39,171 bases of DNA from Alterirhizorhabdus solaris (GTDB lineage Bacteria; Pseudomonadota; Alphaproteobacteria; Sphingomonadales; Sphingomonadaceae): positions 1-39,171 of the forward strand of contig NZ_VNIM01000036.1 of NCBI RefSeq assembly GCF_007785815.1, in the 5' to 3' direction. Both the position numbers and the translations under genes were made by a program. Shown one piece after another: positions 22,888-32,805 of the stretch (positions are counted from its first letter, which is position 1; each line of letters begins with the position of its first letter). A model generated the notes under the pieces. That model did no database searches and was not told the DNA's origin. It saw only the letters and a program-made list of their open reading frames with translations.

Positions 22888-23787
22888 ATGCCAGACGATT
22901 CCAGTACCAGCGGCGACACCGGCGGGCGATTGTGGCGCGGCCTGCGCGGCCTGCTCTTCGGTGAGGACAGCGAGCCTTCGCTGCGCGACCAGATCGAGGA
23001 AGCGATCGAGGAGCATGAGGGCGACGCGCCGGCCAAGGGCGATCTCTCGCCGGTGGAGCGCACGATGCTGCGCAACCTGCTCCATTTCGGCGAGCGCACG
23101 GTGGGCGACATCGGCGTGCCGCGCGCCGACATCATCGCGGTGGCCGAGACGATCAGCTTCGCGGATCTTGTCGCCGCCTTCGCCGATGCGGGCCACAGCC
23201 GCCTGCCGGTGTATCGCGACAGCCTCGACAGCGTGACGGGCATGATCCACCTCAAGGACGTGTTCGCCATCCTCGCCGGCGGCGGGCCGCACCCGGAGAC
23301 GCTGGAGGCGCTGGTTCGCCAGCCGCGCTACGTGCCCGAATCGATGGGCGTGCTGGACCTGCTGGCCGAGATGCGCGCCACCCGCACGCATCTGGCGATC
23401 GTGCTCGATGAATATTCGGGCACCGAGGGGCTGGTGACGATCGAGGATCTGGTCGAGGAGATCGTCGGCGAGATCGAGGACGAGCATGACGAGGAGGCCT
23501 GCGCCCTGCTGACCGCGCTGGACGACGGCATGTGGGATGCCGACGCCCGCGCCGAGCTGGAGGACGTGGCCGAGACGATCGACCCGCGACTTGCCGAGAT
23601 CGAGGAGGATGTCGACACGTTGGGCGGCATGGCCTCGGTGCTGGCCGGGCATGTGCCGCAGATCGGCGAGATCGTGGAACACGCCAGTGGCTGGCGGCTC
23701 GAGATAACGGCTGGCGATGCCAAGCGCGTGACGCGGCTGCGGCTGCATCCGCCGGCCCCGGCCGTCGACCTGCTGAACGACGAGTGA
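22888..23787 (+). CDS. corC: CorC/HlyC-type CBS-domain protein
   Basis: A 299-residue cytosolic protein with two CBS domains (IGVPRADIIAV onward at about 70-190, including SRLPVYRDSLDSVTGMIHLK and VLDEYSGTEGLVTIEDLVEE) and a C-terminal CorC/HlyC transporter-associated domain (about 210-290, VDTLGGMASVLAG). CorC is linked with Mg/Co efflux. An acidic linker (EIVGEIEDEHDEEA) separates the domains. It sits directly before lnt in many proteobacteria; here a sugar-dehydrogenase gene lies between them. Confidence 0.93.
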   Translation: MPDDSSTSGDTGGRLWRGLRGLLFGEDSEPSLRDQIEEAIEEHEGDAPAKGDLSPVERTMLRNLLHFGERTVGDIGVPRADIIAVAETISFADLVAAFADAGHSRLPVYRDSLDSVTGMIHLKDVFAILAGGGPHPETLEALVRQPRYVPESMGVLDLLAEMRATRTHLAIVLDEYSGTEGLVTIEDLVEEIVGEIEDEHDEEACALLTALDDGMWDADARAELEDVAETIDPRLAEIEEDVDTLGGMASVLAGHVPQIGEIVEHASGWRLEITAGDAKRVTRLRLHPPAPAVDLLNDE

Positions 23788-23794
23788 GGGTGCG

Positions 23795-25117
23795 GTGAGA
23801 AGAAAACGGATCTTGATCCCGCTGGTGCTGATCGCGCTGGCGTTCGCGGCGTACTTCATCATCCGGGCGAGCGGGCAGGCCAAGCTGCCGCTCTCGGCGA
23901 TGACCGGGCCGATCCGTGAGTTGCCGGAGCCCGATGCGCCGCTGGTGCCCGTCGTCAACGTGGCCCCGGCGATCGGCTGGAAAGCGGGCGAGACGCCGGT
24001 GGCGGCGCAGGGGCTGAAGGTGGACGCCTTTGCGGAAGGCCTCGACCATCCGCGCTGGTTGCTGCCGCTGCCCAACGGCGACGTGCTGGTGGCCGAATCG
24101 AACGCGCCGCCCAAGCAGACGACGCCGAGCCTGTTCGAGCGCGTGCAGTCGCTGGTGATGAAGCGCGCGGGCGCGGGTGCCGCCAGCCCGAACCGCATCG
24201 TGCTGCTGCGCGACACCGATGGCGACGGCGTGGCCGATGCCCGCACCGTGCTCGCCGCCGGGCTGGTCTCCCCCTACGGCATGGCGCTGGTGGGTGACCG
24301 ACTGTACGTGGCCGAGGCCGACAAGCTGGTGCGCTACGCGTTCCGCCCGGGCCAGACGAGCGTGGCGAACCCGGTGAAGGTGACGGATCTGCCCGGCGGC
24401 CCGATCAACCACCACTGGACCAAGAACGTGCTGGCCAGCCCGGACGGCGCCAAGCTGTACGTCACCGTCGGCTCCAACTCGAACATCGGCGAGAACGGGA
24501 TGGAGGCCGAGGACAGCCGCGCCGCCATCTGGGAAGTGGACACAGGCACCGGCACGCACCGCATCTACGCCTATGGCCTGCGCAATCCGAACGGGCTGGC
24601 GTGGGAGCCGGCGACGAAGATGCTGTGGACCGTGGTGAACGAGCGCGACGGCCTGGGGTCGGATATCGTGCCCGATTACCTGACCTCGGTGGACTTCGGC
24701 GGTTTCTACGGCTGGCCGTGGTATTATTGGGGCGGCTATATCGACAAGCGTGTCGATGGCCGTGACGATGACCAGCAGCAATATGTGATCCGCCCGGATT
24801 ATGCGCTCGGTGCCCACACCGCCTCGCTGGGGCTGGCCTTCGCCAGCGGCGGGGGGCTTGGCCCGCGGTTCGCGCAAGGGGCGTTCATCGGCCAGCACGG
24901 CTCGTGGAACCGCAAGCCCAAGGCCGGGTACAAGGTGATCTTCGTGCCGTTCGCCAGGGGCAAGCCCGCGGGCAAGCCGGTGGACGTGCTGACCGGCTTC
25001 CTGAACGGCGACGAGGACGCGCACGGCCGGCCGGTCGGCGTGGCGGTCGACCGGGCGGGCGCGTTGCTGGTGGCGGACGATGTCGGCAACAAGGTGTGGC
25101 GGGTGACGGCGGGCTGA
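23795..25117 (+). CDS. Membrane-anchored sorbosone/glucose dehydrogenase-family protein
   Basis: A 440-residue protein starting at GTG 23795, seven bases after the corC stop. An N-terminal membrane segment (LIPLVLIALAFAAYFIIRAS) anchors a six-bladed beta-propeller of the PQQ-dependent GSDH/sorbosone dehydrogenase family: HPRWLLPLPNGDVLVAES, PYGMALVGDRLYVAEADKLV, YAYGLRNPNGLAWEP and GSWNRKPKAGYKV. PQQ binding is inferred from family and not every member uses it. No cytochrome c motif is present. Its insertion between corC and lnt suggests cotranscription rather than shared function. Confidence 0.85.
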   Translation: MRRKRILIPLVLIALAFAAYFIIRASGQAKLPLSAMTGPIRELPEPDAPLVPVVNVAPAIGWKAGETPVAAQGLKVDAFAEGLDHPRWLLPLPNGDVLVAESNAPPKQTTPSLFERVQSLVMKRAGAGAASPNRIVLLRDTDGDGVADARTVLAAGLVSPYGMALVGDRLYVAEADKLVRYAFRPGQTSVANPVKVTDLPGGPINHHWTKNVLASPDGAKLYVTVGSNSNIGENGMEAEDSRAAIWEVDTGTGTHRIYAYGLRNPNGLAWEPATKMLWTVVNERDGLGSDIVPDYLTSVDFGGFYGWPWYYWGGYIDKRVDGRDDDQQQYVIRPDYALGAHTASLGLAFASGGGLGPRFAQGAFIGQHGSWNRKPKAGYKVIFVPFARGKPAGKPVDVLTGFLNGDEDAHGRPVGVAVDRAGALLVADDVGNKVWRVTAG

Positions 25118-25248
25118 GCCACGGCCCACACTCCCCGCACGTTCCGCCCGCTTGCGCCTGCCCACGCCAGCGCCTAGCTGCGCCGGGCGGTGCCGGATGC
25201 CCGTACGGGAGGCGTGATGGCGCGGTTTGAACATGGCGGGCGGCAGGC

Positions 25249-26013
25249 GTGAGCCGGGGCGCGAGGGCGGCCTATTGGACCGCTGGCAAGCTGCGTTGGA
25301 CGGCGCTCGGCGCGATCTCCGCGCTGGGCTTTGCCCCGTGGAATCTGTGGCCGGTGGCGTTGGCCGCTTTCGCACTGTTGATGCTCGGGCTGGCGCGGGT
25401 CGAACGGTTGCGGACGGCGCTGGCGATCGGCTGGTGGTTCGGCCTCGGCCATTTCGGCTTCGGGCTGAACTGGATCGCCACCGCCTTCACCTATCAGGCG
25501 GCGATGCCGGCGTGGCTCGGCTGGGTCGCGGTACTGCTGCTGTCTCTTTTCCTCGCGCTCTATCCGGCGGTGGCCGCCGGCCTCGCGTGGCGTTGGGGGC
25601 GGGGGGACAAGGTACGGCTGGTGCTGCTGTTCGCCGCCGCATGGATCGTCACCGAATGGCTGCGCGCCACGCTGTTCACCGGCTTCGCATGGAACCCGCT
25701 CGGCGTACTGTGGGTGCCGGTGCTGCCGGTGGCGGGGGCAGCGCGATGGATCGGCACCTATGGCCTCTCGGGTCTGTTCATCGTGGCGGCGGGGTTGCCG
25801 CTGATGCTGGTGGCGCGGCGCTGGGCGGCGGCGGGCGCGATCGCCGCCGGGCTGATCGCGGCGATGCGCAGATCCCCCAGCCGCAGCCCGGCCGCCAGCG
25901 CCAGATCGCGCAGCAGCGCCGCCGCACGCGGCGAATGGAGCAGCGCCACCGCGCCCGCCCGCAAGGCCGCGATCACCGGGGGATCGAGCGCGGCGACCGG
26001 ATCGGCGCGATAG
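25249..26013 (+). pseudogene. lnt: Apolipoprotein N-acyltransferase Lnt, truncated after the membrane domain
   Basis: The first about 205 residues (from GTG 25249) are the N-terminal membrane domain of Lnt: ISALGFAPWNLWPVALAAF, GWWFGLGHFGFGLNWIATAF, AAWIVTEWLRATLFTGFAWN and IGTYGLSGLFIVAAG. At about 25842-25866 the similarity stops. The remaining 49 codons are Ser/Arg/Ala-rich sequence read antisense to hemD. The whole C-terminal nitrilase domain with the Glu-Lys-Cys catalytic triad is missing, so this copy cannot acylate lipoproteins. Family members are about 500 residues. Because Lnt is essential in most Gram-negative bacteria, either another copy exists, the missing half lies elsewhere after a rearrangement, or the assembly is chimeric here. 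Confidence 0.85.
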
Positions 26014-26414
26014 ACGATCCGCGTCATCGTGCCGGGCAGGTCGAGCGGGCGGTGATCGGCCCCGGCCAGATGCAGCACCGGGCCGGTCCCGGCATCGCGG
26101 ATCGCCCCGGCAAGCGCGGCGGCATCGGCATCGCCCGCGCGCACATCGGCGCACCCGGCATCACGGGCCGCGCGCGCGGTCGCTGCACCGACCGCCCACA
26201 CCGGCAGGGCGCGGAACCCGGCCAGCGCCGGCCCGGCGTGGCGCGCGGCGTTGGCGCTCGTCATCACCACCGCCGCCACCGCATCGCGGGCAGGCGGCGT
26301 CCAGTCGAGCGGACGCACCGTGAACAGCGGCGTCATCACCGGGACGAAACCGAGCGCCGCCGCGCGCGCCGCCGTTTCGCTGGCGCCCGGCCGGGGCCGC
26401 AGGATCAGCAACAT
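25758..26414 (-). pseudogene. hemD: Uroporphyrinogen-III synthase HemD, native C-terminus replaced
   Basis: The frame starts at the ATG complementary to 26412-26414 ([20 protein letters not shown]) and shows HemD features: VVMTSANAAR, LPVWAVGAATARAAR, ALLHSPRAAALL and, near residue 185, LRIAAISPAA. The last conserved element is followed by 27 residues (QRRATSISGNPAA...) encoded antisense to lnt, in place of the usual about 30-residue closing helix. Length (218) is near normal by chance. The enzyme cyclises hydroxymethylbilane made by HemC, whose gene is upstream on the same strand. Whether the altered tail leaves activity is uncertain. The 265 bp between hemD and hemC hold no recognisable gene, although these genes often overlap or abut. 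Confidence 0.75.
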
Positions 26415-26679
26415 ATGCGTCACGCCGGACCGTGGGAGTCCGCGCACGCCGCGAGGTGCGTCGCCGCCGCCGTGACGAGGCCTGTCCCGCGTCCGGGCCA
26501 CGGCATCGGCAGCATAAAGGTCACGCCGGGCGGAGGCGACCAGCGGCAGCGACGGCCACGATCGTCAGCACATCCGGCAAGGGCGAGGTCGTGCCGATCG
26601 CGAAGGGCGGCATCGCCATGACGAAGCGGCCCGCCGCCGTCGCGCCGGTGCCCCCTCGCCACCACGAGACCGGCGCGCG

Positions 26680-27633
26680 TCACGCCGGGTCGGCGGGCGC
26701 CGGATCGCCGGACGCCGGGCCGGTGAACAGCGCCCGCAGCGCCGGGCTGGCGCGGCCGAGCAGATCCTGCGCCAGCGCGGCGGCGGCCTCGGGCCGGTCG
26801 GGCGGGAAACGTGCCTCGCCCGTCACGCACTCACCGCCGTCTTCCGACAATATCTCGGCGCGCAGCCGCATCGCCGCACCGTCGATCGTCGCCAGTGCCG
26901 CCACCGGTGATCGGCAATCCGCCCCCAGCGCCGCCAGCAGCGCGCGTTCGGCCAGCACGCAGCGGCTGGTGGCGACATCGTCGATCGCGGCGATGCGGTC
27001 GCGCACCGCGGTGTTCGCCGCCAGCGTCTCGATGCCCACCGCGCCCTGCGCCGGGGCGGGCAGCATCTCGGCGATCGGGATCGCCGCGCCGATCTCCGGC
27101 CGGCCCAGCCGGTCCAGCCCCGCCGCCGCCAGCAGCGTGGCATCCGCCTCGCCGAGGTTCAGCCGCGACAGGCGGGTATCGACGTTGCCGCGGAACAGCG
27201 TGATCGTCACGTCCGGCCGTTCCCGCCGCAACTGGGCGGAGCGGCGCGGCGAGGAGGTACCGATCACCGCGTGGTGGGGCAGCGCGGCGAGGCTCTCCGC
27301 GCCGATCAGCCGGTCCCGCACGTCGGCGCGCGGCAGCATCGCGGCGATGGCGATTTGCGGAGGGCGGATCGTCTCGACATCCTTCATCGAGTGGACCGCG
27401 AAATCGATCTCGCCCTCGATCAGCGCGCGATCCAGCTCCTTGGTCCACAGCGCCTTGCCGCCCACTTCGGCCAGCGCGCGATCCTGGATCCTGTCGCCGC
27501 TCGTCCTGATCGGCACGATCACGATATCGCCGTCGCGCCAGCCGTGCGCCGCGCGCAGGGCGGCCGCGACCATGCGGGCCTGGGTGAGTGCCAGCGGCGA
27601 ACCGCGCGTACCGAGACGGAGAGGGAGACGCAT
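26680..27633 (-). CDS. hemC: Porphobilinogen deaminase (hydroxymethylbilane synthase) HemC
   Basis: A 317-residue enzyme that polymerises four porphobilinogens for haem synthesis. The start ([20 protein letters not shown]) fixes the ATG complementary to 27631-27633. Substrate and cofactor motifs are [28 protein letters not shown] and [12 protein letters not shown]. The dipyrromethane-binding Cys is in [15 protein letters not shown]. It is divergent from tsaD with 43 bp between the starts, a common alphaproteobacterial arrangement. Confidence 0.96.
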   Translation of the reverse strand: MRLPLRLGTRGSPLALTQARMVAAALRAAHGWRDGDIVIVPIRTSGDRIQDRALAEVGGKALWTKELDRALIEGEIDFAVHSMKDVETIRPPQIAIAAMLPRADVRDRLIGAESLAALPHHAVIGTSSPRRSAQLRRERPDVTITLFRGNVDTRLSRLNLGEADATLLAAAGLDRLGRPEIGAAIPIAEMLPAPAQGAVGIETLAANTAVRDRIAAIDDVATSRCVLAERALLAALGADCRSPVAALATIDGAAMRLRAEILSEDGGECVTGEARFPPDRPEAAAALAQDLLGRASPALRALFTGPASGDPAPADPA

Positions 27634-27676
27634 GGGCGGTTGCCCTAACGCCATGCGCGGTGGCAGGGAAGCGGGC

Positions 27677-28711
27677 ATGACCCTGATCCTCGGCCTCGAA
27701 TCCTCCTGCGACGAGACGGCCGCCGCGCTGGTGACCGGCGACCGCCGCATCCTCGCCCACCGCCTCGCGGGGCAGGAGGCCGCGCATCGCCCCTATGGCG
27801 GCGTGGTGCCGGAGATCGCGGCGCGCGCGCATGTCGAGGTGCTGACCCCGCTGGTGGAACAGGCGCTGGCCGACGCCGGGGTGACGCTGGCGGACGTCGA
27901 CGCCATCGCCGCCACCGCCGGGCCGGGGCTGATCGGCGGGGTGATGGTGGGGCTGGTGACGGGCAAGGCGCTGGCGCTGGCGGCGGGCAAGCCGCTGGTG
28001 GCGGTCAACCATCTGGAGGGGCATGCGCTGTCCCCGCGCCTCGCCGATCCGGCGCTGGCGTTTCCCTATCTGCTGCTGCTCGTCTCCGGCGGGCATTGCC
28101 AGCTGCTGTTCGTGGAGGGCGTCGGCCGCTACCGCCGGCTTGCCACCACGATCGACGACGCGGCGGGCGAGGCGTTCGACAAGACGGCAAAGCTGCTCGG
28201 CCTCGGCTTTCCCGGCGGGCCGGCCGTGGAGGCGGCGGCGCGGGCTGGCAATCCCCGCGCGGTGCCGCTGCCGCGCCCGCTGGTGGGCACGGCCGAGCCG
28301 CATTTCTCCTTCGCTGGCCTCAAGAGCGCGGTGCTGCGCGCGCGCGATGCCGGGGTCCATTCGGCCGGGGATATCGCGGCGTCGTTCCAGCAGGCGGTGG
28401 TCGATTGCCTGCTCGATCGCACCCGCCGCGCGCTGGCCGTGGCCGATGGTGCGACGGCGCTGGTGGTGGCCGGCGGCGTGGCGGCCAATGGCGCGGTCCG
28501 CGCGGCGCTGGCCGATCTGGCGCACGCGCACGGCCTGCCGTTCGTCGCGCCGCCGGGGTGGCTGTGCACCGACAATGCGGCGATGATCGCCTGGGCCGGG
28601 GCCGAACGCCTCGCCGCCGGGCTGACCGACGGGCTGGACGTGGCGGCGCGCGCGCGCTGGCCGCTGGACCCCACGGCGGAAAAGGCGCGCGGGGCGGGGG
28701 TGAAGGCATGA
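27677..28711 (+). CDS. tsaD: tRNA threonylcarbamoyladenosine transferase TsaD
   Basis: A 344-residue Kae1/Qri7-family enzyme that transfers threonylcarbamoyl to A37 of t[20 protein letters not shown] starts the protein. The metal site HLEGHALSP (His-x3-His) and [14 protein letters not shown] with [12 protein letters not shown] are intact. ATG 27677 matches the family start, though the frame is open further upstream. The stop overlaps the gpsA start. TsaB is encoded about 10 kb away. Confidence 0.97.
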   Translation: MTLILGLESSCDETAAALVTGDRRILAHRLAGQEAAHRPYGGVVPEIAARAHVEVLTPLVEQALADAGVTLADVDAIAATAGPGLIGGVMVGLVTGKALALAAGKPLVAVNHLEGHALSPRLADPALAFPYLLLLVSGGHCQLLFVEGVGRYRRLATTIDDAAGEAFDKTAKLLGLGFPGGPAVEAAARAGNPRAVPLPRPLVGTAEPHFSFAGLKSAVLRARDAGVHSAGDIAASFQQAVVDCLLDRTRRALAVADGATALVVAGGVAANGAVRAALADLAHAHGLPFVAPPGWLCTDNAAMIAWAGAERLAAGLTDGLDVAARARWPLDPTAEKARGAGVKA

Positions 28712-29694
28712 GCATCGGATCGATCGGCGTGATCGGCGCGGGCGCGTGGGGCACCGCGCTGGCGCAGACGGCGGCGGCGGGCGGCGAGCCCGTGCTGCTG
28801 TGGGCGCGCGAGGCCGAGGTGGTGGCGGCGGTGAACGACGATCATGCGAATCCGTTGTTCCTGCCGGGCGTGCCGCTCTCCCCCGCGATCCGCGCGACGG
28901 GCGCGCTGGCGGATCTGTCGGCGTGCGACGCGCTGCTCGTCGTCACCCCGGCGCAGCATCTGCGCGGGGTGCTGGCCGCGCTGCCGCCCGGCGATGCGCC
29001 GCTGGTGCTGTGCGCCAAGGGGATCGAGGCGGGCAGCGGCCGGCTGATGTCCGAGATCGCCGCCGACTTTCGGGGCGACGACGCCATCGCCGTCCTGTCC
29101 GGCCCCACCTTCGCGCACGAGGTGGGGGCGGGCCTGCCCACCGCCGTGACGCTCGCCTGTGCCGACGAAAGCGTGGGCGCGGCGCTGGCGGCGCGGCTCG
29201 CCCGCCCCGGCTTTCGCCCCTATCTCTCCACCGACGTGATCGGCGCGGAGATTGGGGGGGCGGTGAAGAACGTGCTCGCGATCGCCTGCGGCGTGGTGGA
29301 AGGGCGCGGTCTCGGCCAGAATGCGCGCGCGGCGCTCATCAGCCGGGGCTTCGCCGAGATGGTCCGCTTCGGCCGCGCGCGCGGCGCCCGCACGGAGACG
29401 CTGGCGGGGCTGGCGGGGCTGGGCGATCTGGTGCTCACCTGCTCGTCGACGAGTTCACGCAATTTCTCGCTGGGCCTCGGCCTCGGCCAGGGGCGAAGCG
29501 CGGCGGACCTGCTCGCCGATCGACGCACCGTGGCCGAAGGTGCCTTCACCGCCCCCGTGCTGCACGAGGCGGCGGCGGCGGCGGGCGTGGACATGCCGAT
29601 CGTGGCGGGGGTGTGCGCGCTGCTCGGCGGCAGCGCCGCGGTGGACGACGTGGTCGAAGCGTTGCTCGCCCGGCCGCTGACGTACGAGGGCTGA
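28708..29694 (+). CDS. gpsA: NAD(P)-dependent glycerol-3-phosphate dehydrogenase GpsA
   Basis: A 328-residue enzyme that makes sn-glycerol 3-phosphate for phospholipid synthesis. The Rossmann motif is [14 protein letters not shown]. Further signatures are [47 protein letters not shown] (with the catalytic Lys) and [13 protein letters not shown]...SRNFSLG. It overlaps tsaD by four bases. Normal length. Confidence 0.97.
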   Translation: MSIGSIGVIGAGAWGTALAQTAAAGGEPVLLWAREAEVVAAVNDDHANPLFLPGVPLSPAIRATGALADLSACDALLVVTPAQHLRGVLAALPPGDAPLVLCAKGIEAGSGRLMSEIAADFRGDDAIAVLSGPTFAHEVGAGLPTAVTLACADESVGAALAARLARPGFRPYLSTDVIGAEIGGAVKNVLAIACGVVEGRGLGQNARAALISRGFAEMVRFGRARGARTETLAGLAGLGDLVLTCSSTSSRNFSLGLGLGQGRSAADLLADRRTVAEGAFTAPVLHEAAAAAGVDMPIVAGVCALLGGSAAVDDVVEALLARPLTYEG

Positions 29695-29783
29695 ACGCCG
29701 ACGCGCTGCCGGGCGGAACGTAACCATAACAAAAGGCGAAGATTTCGCTTCCGTTGTCGGTGATGCGGACTCATGAAAGGGCG

Positions 29784-30233
29784 ATGCCGATCCGCCCCGA
29801 GAATCGCTGGCTCTACCCGATCGACTGGGATCAGCTTTCCGGCACGGTGCGGTTCGGCCGGGCCGGTTCCCGCTGCGAGGCATGCGCGCGGCCGCATCTG
29901 AAGCGGGTGGCGCATCTGGGCGACGGGCGCTGGTGGGATACCGCCGTGGGATGCTGGCGAACCGGTCACGGCAGGCGCATCCGCCGGAAGGTCGCCTTCG
30001 CGCTGGAGAGCGTTCGCACGACCTATGTCGTGCTGGCCTGCGCGCATCTCGACCATGATCCCGGCAACAGCGCGCAGGACAATCTCAGGGCCTTGTGCCA
30101 GCGCTGCCACATGCTCAACGACGCGGCCGAACATCGCTGGCAACGCTGGTGGAACGGCTTCCGCCACCGCGCCCTGCGCGACCTGTATGAAGATCCCCGG
30201 ATCACCCGCGAACGGATCGCCCATCGCGAGTAG
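29784..30233 (+). CDS. HNH-endonuclease-like small protein
   Basis: A 149-residue protein with two Cys-x-x-Cys pairs (CEACARPH and CQRCHMLND) flanking [20 protein letters not shown], which is the His-Asp/Asn/His pattern of an HNH zinc finger. The sequence [11 protein letters not shown] at the start and GDGRWWD are features I associate with a conserved sphingomonad/rhizobial family. ATG 29784 has GAAAGG just upstream; ATG 29763 and TTG 29754 are alternatives. It is a single gene with no partner methylase, phage or toxin gene nearby, so DNA-cleaving activity is unproven. Confidence 0.75.
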   Translation: MPIRPENRWLYPIDWDQLSGTVRFGRAGSRCEACARPHLKRVAHLGDGRWWDTAVGCWRTGHGRRIRRKVAFALESVRTTYVVLACAHLDHDPGNSAQDNLRALCQRCHMLNDAAEHRWQRWWNGFRHRALRDLYEDPRITRERIAHRE

Positions 30234-30270
30234 CCGCTCGTGGGTTGGACGATGCCGCTGGAAGATGCCG

Positions 30271-30444
30271 CTAGAAGTCGACCGCGATGCCCTTCAGTTC
30301 CCAGTCCCCGTAGCGGGTGGGGTCCGATCCGTCCTTGCGGCCGCCATGCTCGGGCGCGATCGGCGTCGCTTCGGGCGCGGGCACCGGCGGGCTGGGCGAA
30401 AGGTGGGCGGGGGGCTTCACATGCGGTGGGCGCTGGCCGTTCAT
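30271..30444 (-). CDS. SdhAF4-like protein (DUF1674)
   Basis: A 57-residue protein whose C-terminus [19 protein letters not shown] is the DUF1674 signature ([10 protein letters not shown]--xDF). The N-terminal half is Pro-rich and probably disordered. In eukaryotes the homologue SdhAF4 binds flavinated succinate dehydrogenase subunit A before complex assembly; that role here is by homology. No sdh gene lies in the window. It is divergent from htpX by 72 bp, and converges with the HNH gene. Confidence 0.88.
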   Translation of the reverse strand: MNGQRPPHVKPPAHLSPSPPVPAPEATPIAPEHGGRKDGSDPTRYGDWELKGIAVDF

Positions 30445-30516
30445 CGTTGGGTTCCCGTGACGATTGCGGAAAAGATCGCTGCTCCCCACATCGGTGGCAG
30501 GAGGCACGATGGCAAG

Positions 30517-31473
30517 ATGAACGGTTTCAGGACGACGATGCTGCTGGCGGCGATGACCGCGCTGTTCATGGGCCTCGGCTTCACCTTCGGCGGGGCCACC
30601 GGCGCGATGCTCGCGCTGCTGGTGGCCGTGGGCATGAACCTGTTCACCTTCTGGAACGCCGACCGCATCGTGCTGAGGATGCACGATGCGCGCGAGGTGG
30701 ATGTGCGCAACTGTCCCGAGTTCGTCGGCCTCGTCCACGATCTCGCCGGGCGCGCCGGGCTGCCGATGCCGAGGGTGTACGTGATCGACTCGCCTCACCC
30801 CAATGCCTTCGCCACCGGGCGCGACCCCGCCCATGCGGCGGTGGCGGCGACGACCGGGCTGCTCGCGATCCTCGACCGCGACGAGATTGCCGGCGTGATG
30901 GCGCACGAGCTGGGCCACGTCCGCAACCGCGACACGCTCGTCATGACGATGACCGCGACGATCGCGGGCGCCATCTCGATGCTGGCCAATTTCGGGCTCT
31001 TCTTCGGCCATGGCAGCGGCGATCGGTCGCAGAACATGCTCGCCTCGATTGCCGCCGTGCTGATCGCGCCGTTCGCCGCGATGATCGTGCAGATGGCGAT
31101 CAGCCGCACCCGCGAATATGGCGCGGACCGCGCGGGCGCGGAGATTTCGGGCAAGCCGCACGCCCTCGCCTCCGCGCTGGCGAAGCTGGCCGAAGGGGCC
31201 GGCCGCGTGCCGAACCCGGTGGTGGAACGCAACCCGGCGGCGGCCGCGCTCTATATCGTACCGTCGCTGCGTGGGCGCGGTGGCGACGGCCTGTTTTCCA
31301 CCCATCCCGATACCGCGAACCGGATCGCCGCGCTGCACGCCATCGCCGCCGAGATGGGGGTGAAGCCGCGCGTCGCCTCGGTGCCGCGGGCAGGGGCGGC
31401 GGTAGCGCGGGCGGGGGCCGTCCCCGTCACCCGGCGGCGGGCCAGCGCCCTCGATCCGCACCGGCGGGGTTGA
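30517..31473 (+). CDS. htpX: Membrane metalloprotease HtpX
   Basis: A 318-residue M48 protease of membrane protein quality control. Two N-terminal membrane helices ([19 protein letters not shown] and [19 protein letters not shown]), the zinc motif [16 protein letters not shown], two further helices and the third ligand region [15 protein letters not shown] are all present. The C-terminus has an Ala/Val/Arg-rich extension of about 35 residues. The ATG at 30517 agrees with family starts, although AGGAGG lies 12 bases upstream, farther than usual. Confidence 0.95.
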   Translation: MNGFRTTMLLAAMTALFMGLGFTFGGATGAMLALLVAVGMNLFTFWNADRIVLRMHDAREVDVRNCPEFVGLVHDLAGRAGLPMPRVYVIDSPHPNAFATGRDPAHAAVAATTGLLAILDRDEIAGVMAHELGHVRNRDTLVMTMTATIAGAISMLANFGLFFGHGSGDRSQNMLASIAAVLIAPFAAMIVQMAISRTREYGADRAGAEISGKPHALASALAKLAEGAGRVPNPVVERNPAAAALYIVPSLRGRGGDGLFSTHPDTANRIAALHAIAAEMGVKPRVASVPRAGAAVARAGAVPVTRRRASALDPHRRG

Positions 31474-31497
31474 CCGGCGCGGGTTCGCCCGCCCGGA

Positions 31498-32409
31498 TCA
31501 TGCGCTCGCGGGCGGAGACAACATCCCCAGCCAGGCGACCAGCACGAGGATGGCGAGCGCGGCCGTCGTCTCGGCCAGAAGGCTGCGGCGCAATCCGGCC
31601 AGCGCGCGAACGGGGTCGTCCACGGTGGCGCGCAGGGCAGGGGTGTGGCGGAAGCGGTTGGCGGCGGCCAGCGCCAGCATCGCGGCGAACAGCGCCAGCT
31701 TGATGAGCAACAGCCGGCCGTAATCGTCCGTCACCAGTGCGGCGAGATGGTCCGGCCCCACCAGCACCCAGCCGTTGACGAGGCCGGTGCCCAGCAGCAG
31801 CAGCACCAGCAGCGTGCCGGTGGAGGCGAAGCCGTGCAGCACGCGTTGGGCCAGCACCGGATCGGGCGCGCGCGCGAAGGTGAAGCGGAGGAAGGCAGCG
31901 AGCGCGCCGATCCAAGCTCCGGCCGCCAGCAGGTGGGCGAGATCGGCGAGCAGATGCACCCAGCCGCGCACCCCCTCGTCCATCGCGCCGTGGCCGGTCC
32001 ACGCGAGCGAGCCGAGCGCCACGGCTCCCGCCACCGCCAGCAGGCCGAACGCCGTGCGGGGGGCGCGGCCGCCAAGCGACGCGACCGGCAGCATCAGCGT
32101 CAGCGCCGCCATCCGGGCGGTCCATGCCGCACCGATCGCGGTGCCGTCGATCAGCAACGCCACCGTCTCGCCGGTGACGCCGGCAAGCGGGGTATCCCCC
32201 ATCGAGGCCGCCAGCAGCGCCAGCCACAGCGCGGAAAACGCCAGCCCGGCCCCCGCCGCCGCCACGATGCCCACCCGGAAACGGAGCGCGGTGCCGACGA
32301 CCCGCTCGCCCCCCCGCAGCGCCTGGAGGGCGAACAGGGGCAGGCCGAACGCCGCCGCCAGCACCGCATACAGCGCGAAGCGGACCGCGATCATCGCCGG
32401 ATCGGCCAT
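31498..32409 (-). CDS. copD: Copper-resistance membrane protein CopD
   Basis: A 303-residue protein with about eight hydrophobic helices, including LADLAHLLAAGAWIGALAAF (with the conserved His/Trp of the CopD domain), GTGLVNGWVLVG and YGRLLLIKLALFAAMLALAA. CopD in the inner membrane works with periplasmic CopC in copper handling, probably uptake for cuproenzymes. It follows copC by 21 bp on the same strand. Confidence 0.9.
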   Translation of the reverse strand: MADPAMIAVRFALYAVLAAAFGLPLFALQALRGGERVVGTALRFRVGIVAAAGAGLAFSALWLALLAASMGDTPLAGVTGETVALLIDGTAIGAAWTARMAALTLMLPVASLGGRAPRTAFGLLAVAGAVALGSLAWTGHGAMDEGVRGWVHLLADLAHLLAAGAWIGALAAFLRFTFARAPDPVLAQRVLHGFASTGTLLVLLLLGTGLVNGWVLVGPDHLAALVTDDYGRLLLIKLALFAAMLALAAANRFRHTPALRATVDDPVRALAGLRRSLLAETTAALAILVLVAWLGMLSPPASA

Positions 32410-32430
32410 CGGTCTGCTTCCGCCCGCCCC

Positions 32431-32805
32431 TTACTTGACGGTGAAGCTGTAGCCGCCGTCGATCTTGTGCGTATCGGCCGAGACGACCTTGTAGCTCAGT
32501 TTGTACGTGCCGGCCGGCAGCGGGCGGGTGGGCGTGGTGACGAGGGTGAGGCCATCGGGCGCGACCATCGTCGTCTGCTTCACCTTCATCGGCTGGTGCG
32601 CGGCCATGCCCGGCATCCCCGTCATCATCAGATCGGCGGTGGAGAATTGCGGCACGAGCTTCTCGGTGAACTTCAGCTGGATCTTCGCCGGGGCGGGGCC
32701 GGCCGAATCCGCCGCCGGCAGCGCGCTCGCCAGCTTGGGGTGGGCCAGCGCCGGGGCGGTGGCGAGGGCGGCGACGAACAGCGCGGTCGTGATCCTGGCG
32801 AACAT
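32431..32805 (-). CDS. copC: Periplasmic copper-binding protein CopC
   Basis: A 124-residue protein with a signal peptide ending APALA before His22 (mature His1, a Cu(II) ligand). A beta-sandwich follows with a Met-rich loop (ADLMMTGMPGMAAHQPMKVK) for Cu(I) and SADTHKIDG carrying the Asp and His of the Cu(II) site. A strong AGGAGA site precedes the ATG (complement of 32803-32805). It is divergent from the CnrY/X/H-like genes, 142 bp apart. Confidence 0.93.
   Translation of the reverse strand: MFARITTALFVAALATAPALAHPKLASALPAADSAGPAPAKIQLKFTEKLVPQFSTADLMMTGMPGMAAHQPMKVKQTTMVAPDGLTLVTTPTRPLPAGTYKLSYKVVSADTHKIDGGYSFTVK

Noticed and set aside
28083-28620. Search for extra genes in alternative frames within tsaD and gpsA
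   Set aside because: Frames are Arg/Ala-rich and lack start signals; the annotated genes account for the region fully.
29784-30233. HNH protein considered as part of a restriction or defence island
   Set aside because: Flanked by housekeeping genes (gpsA, SdhAF4-like, htpX) with no methylase, helicase or toxin partner; the family looks like a conserved chromosomal protein.
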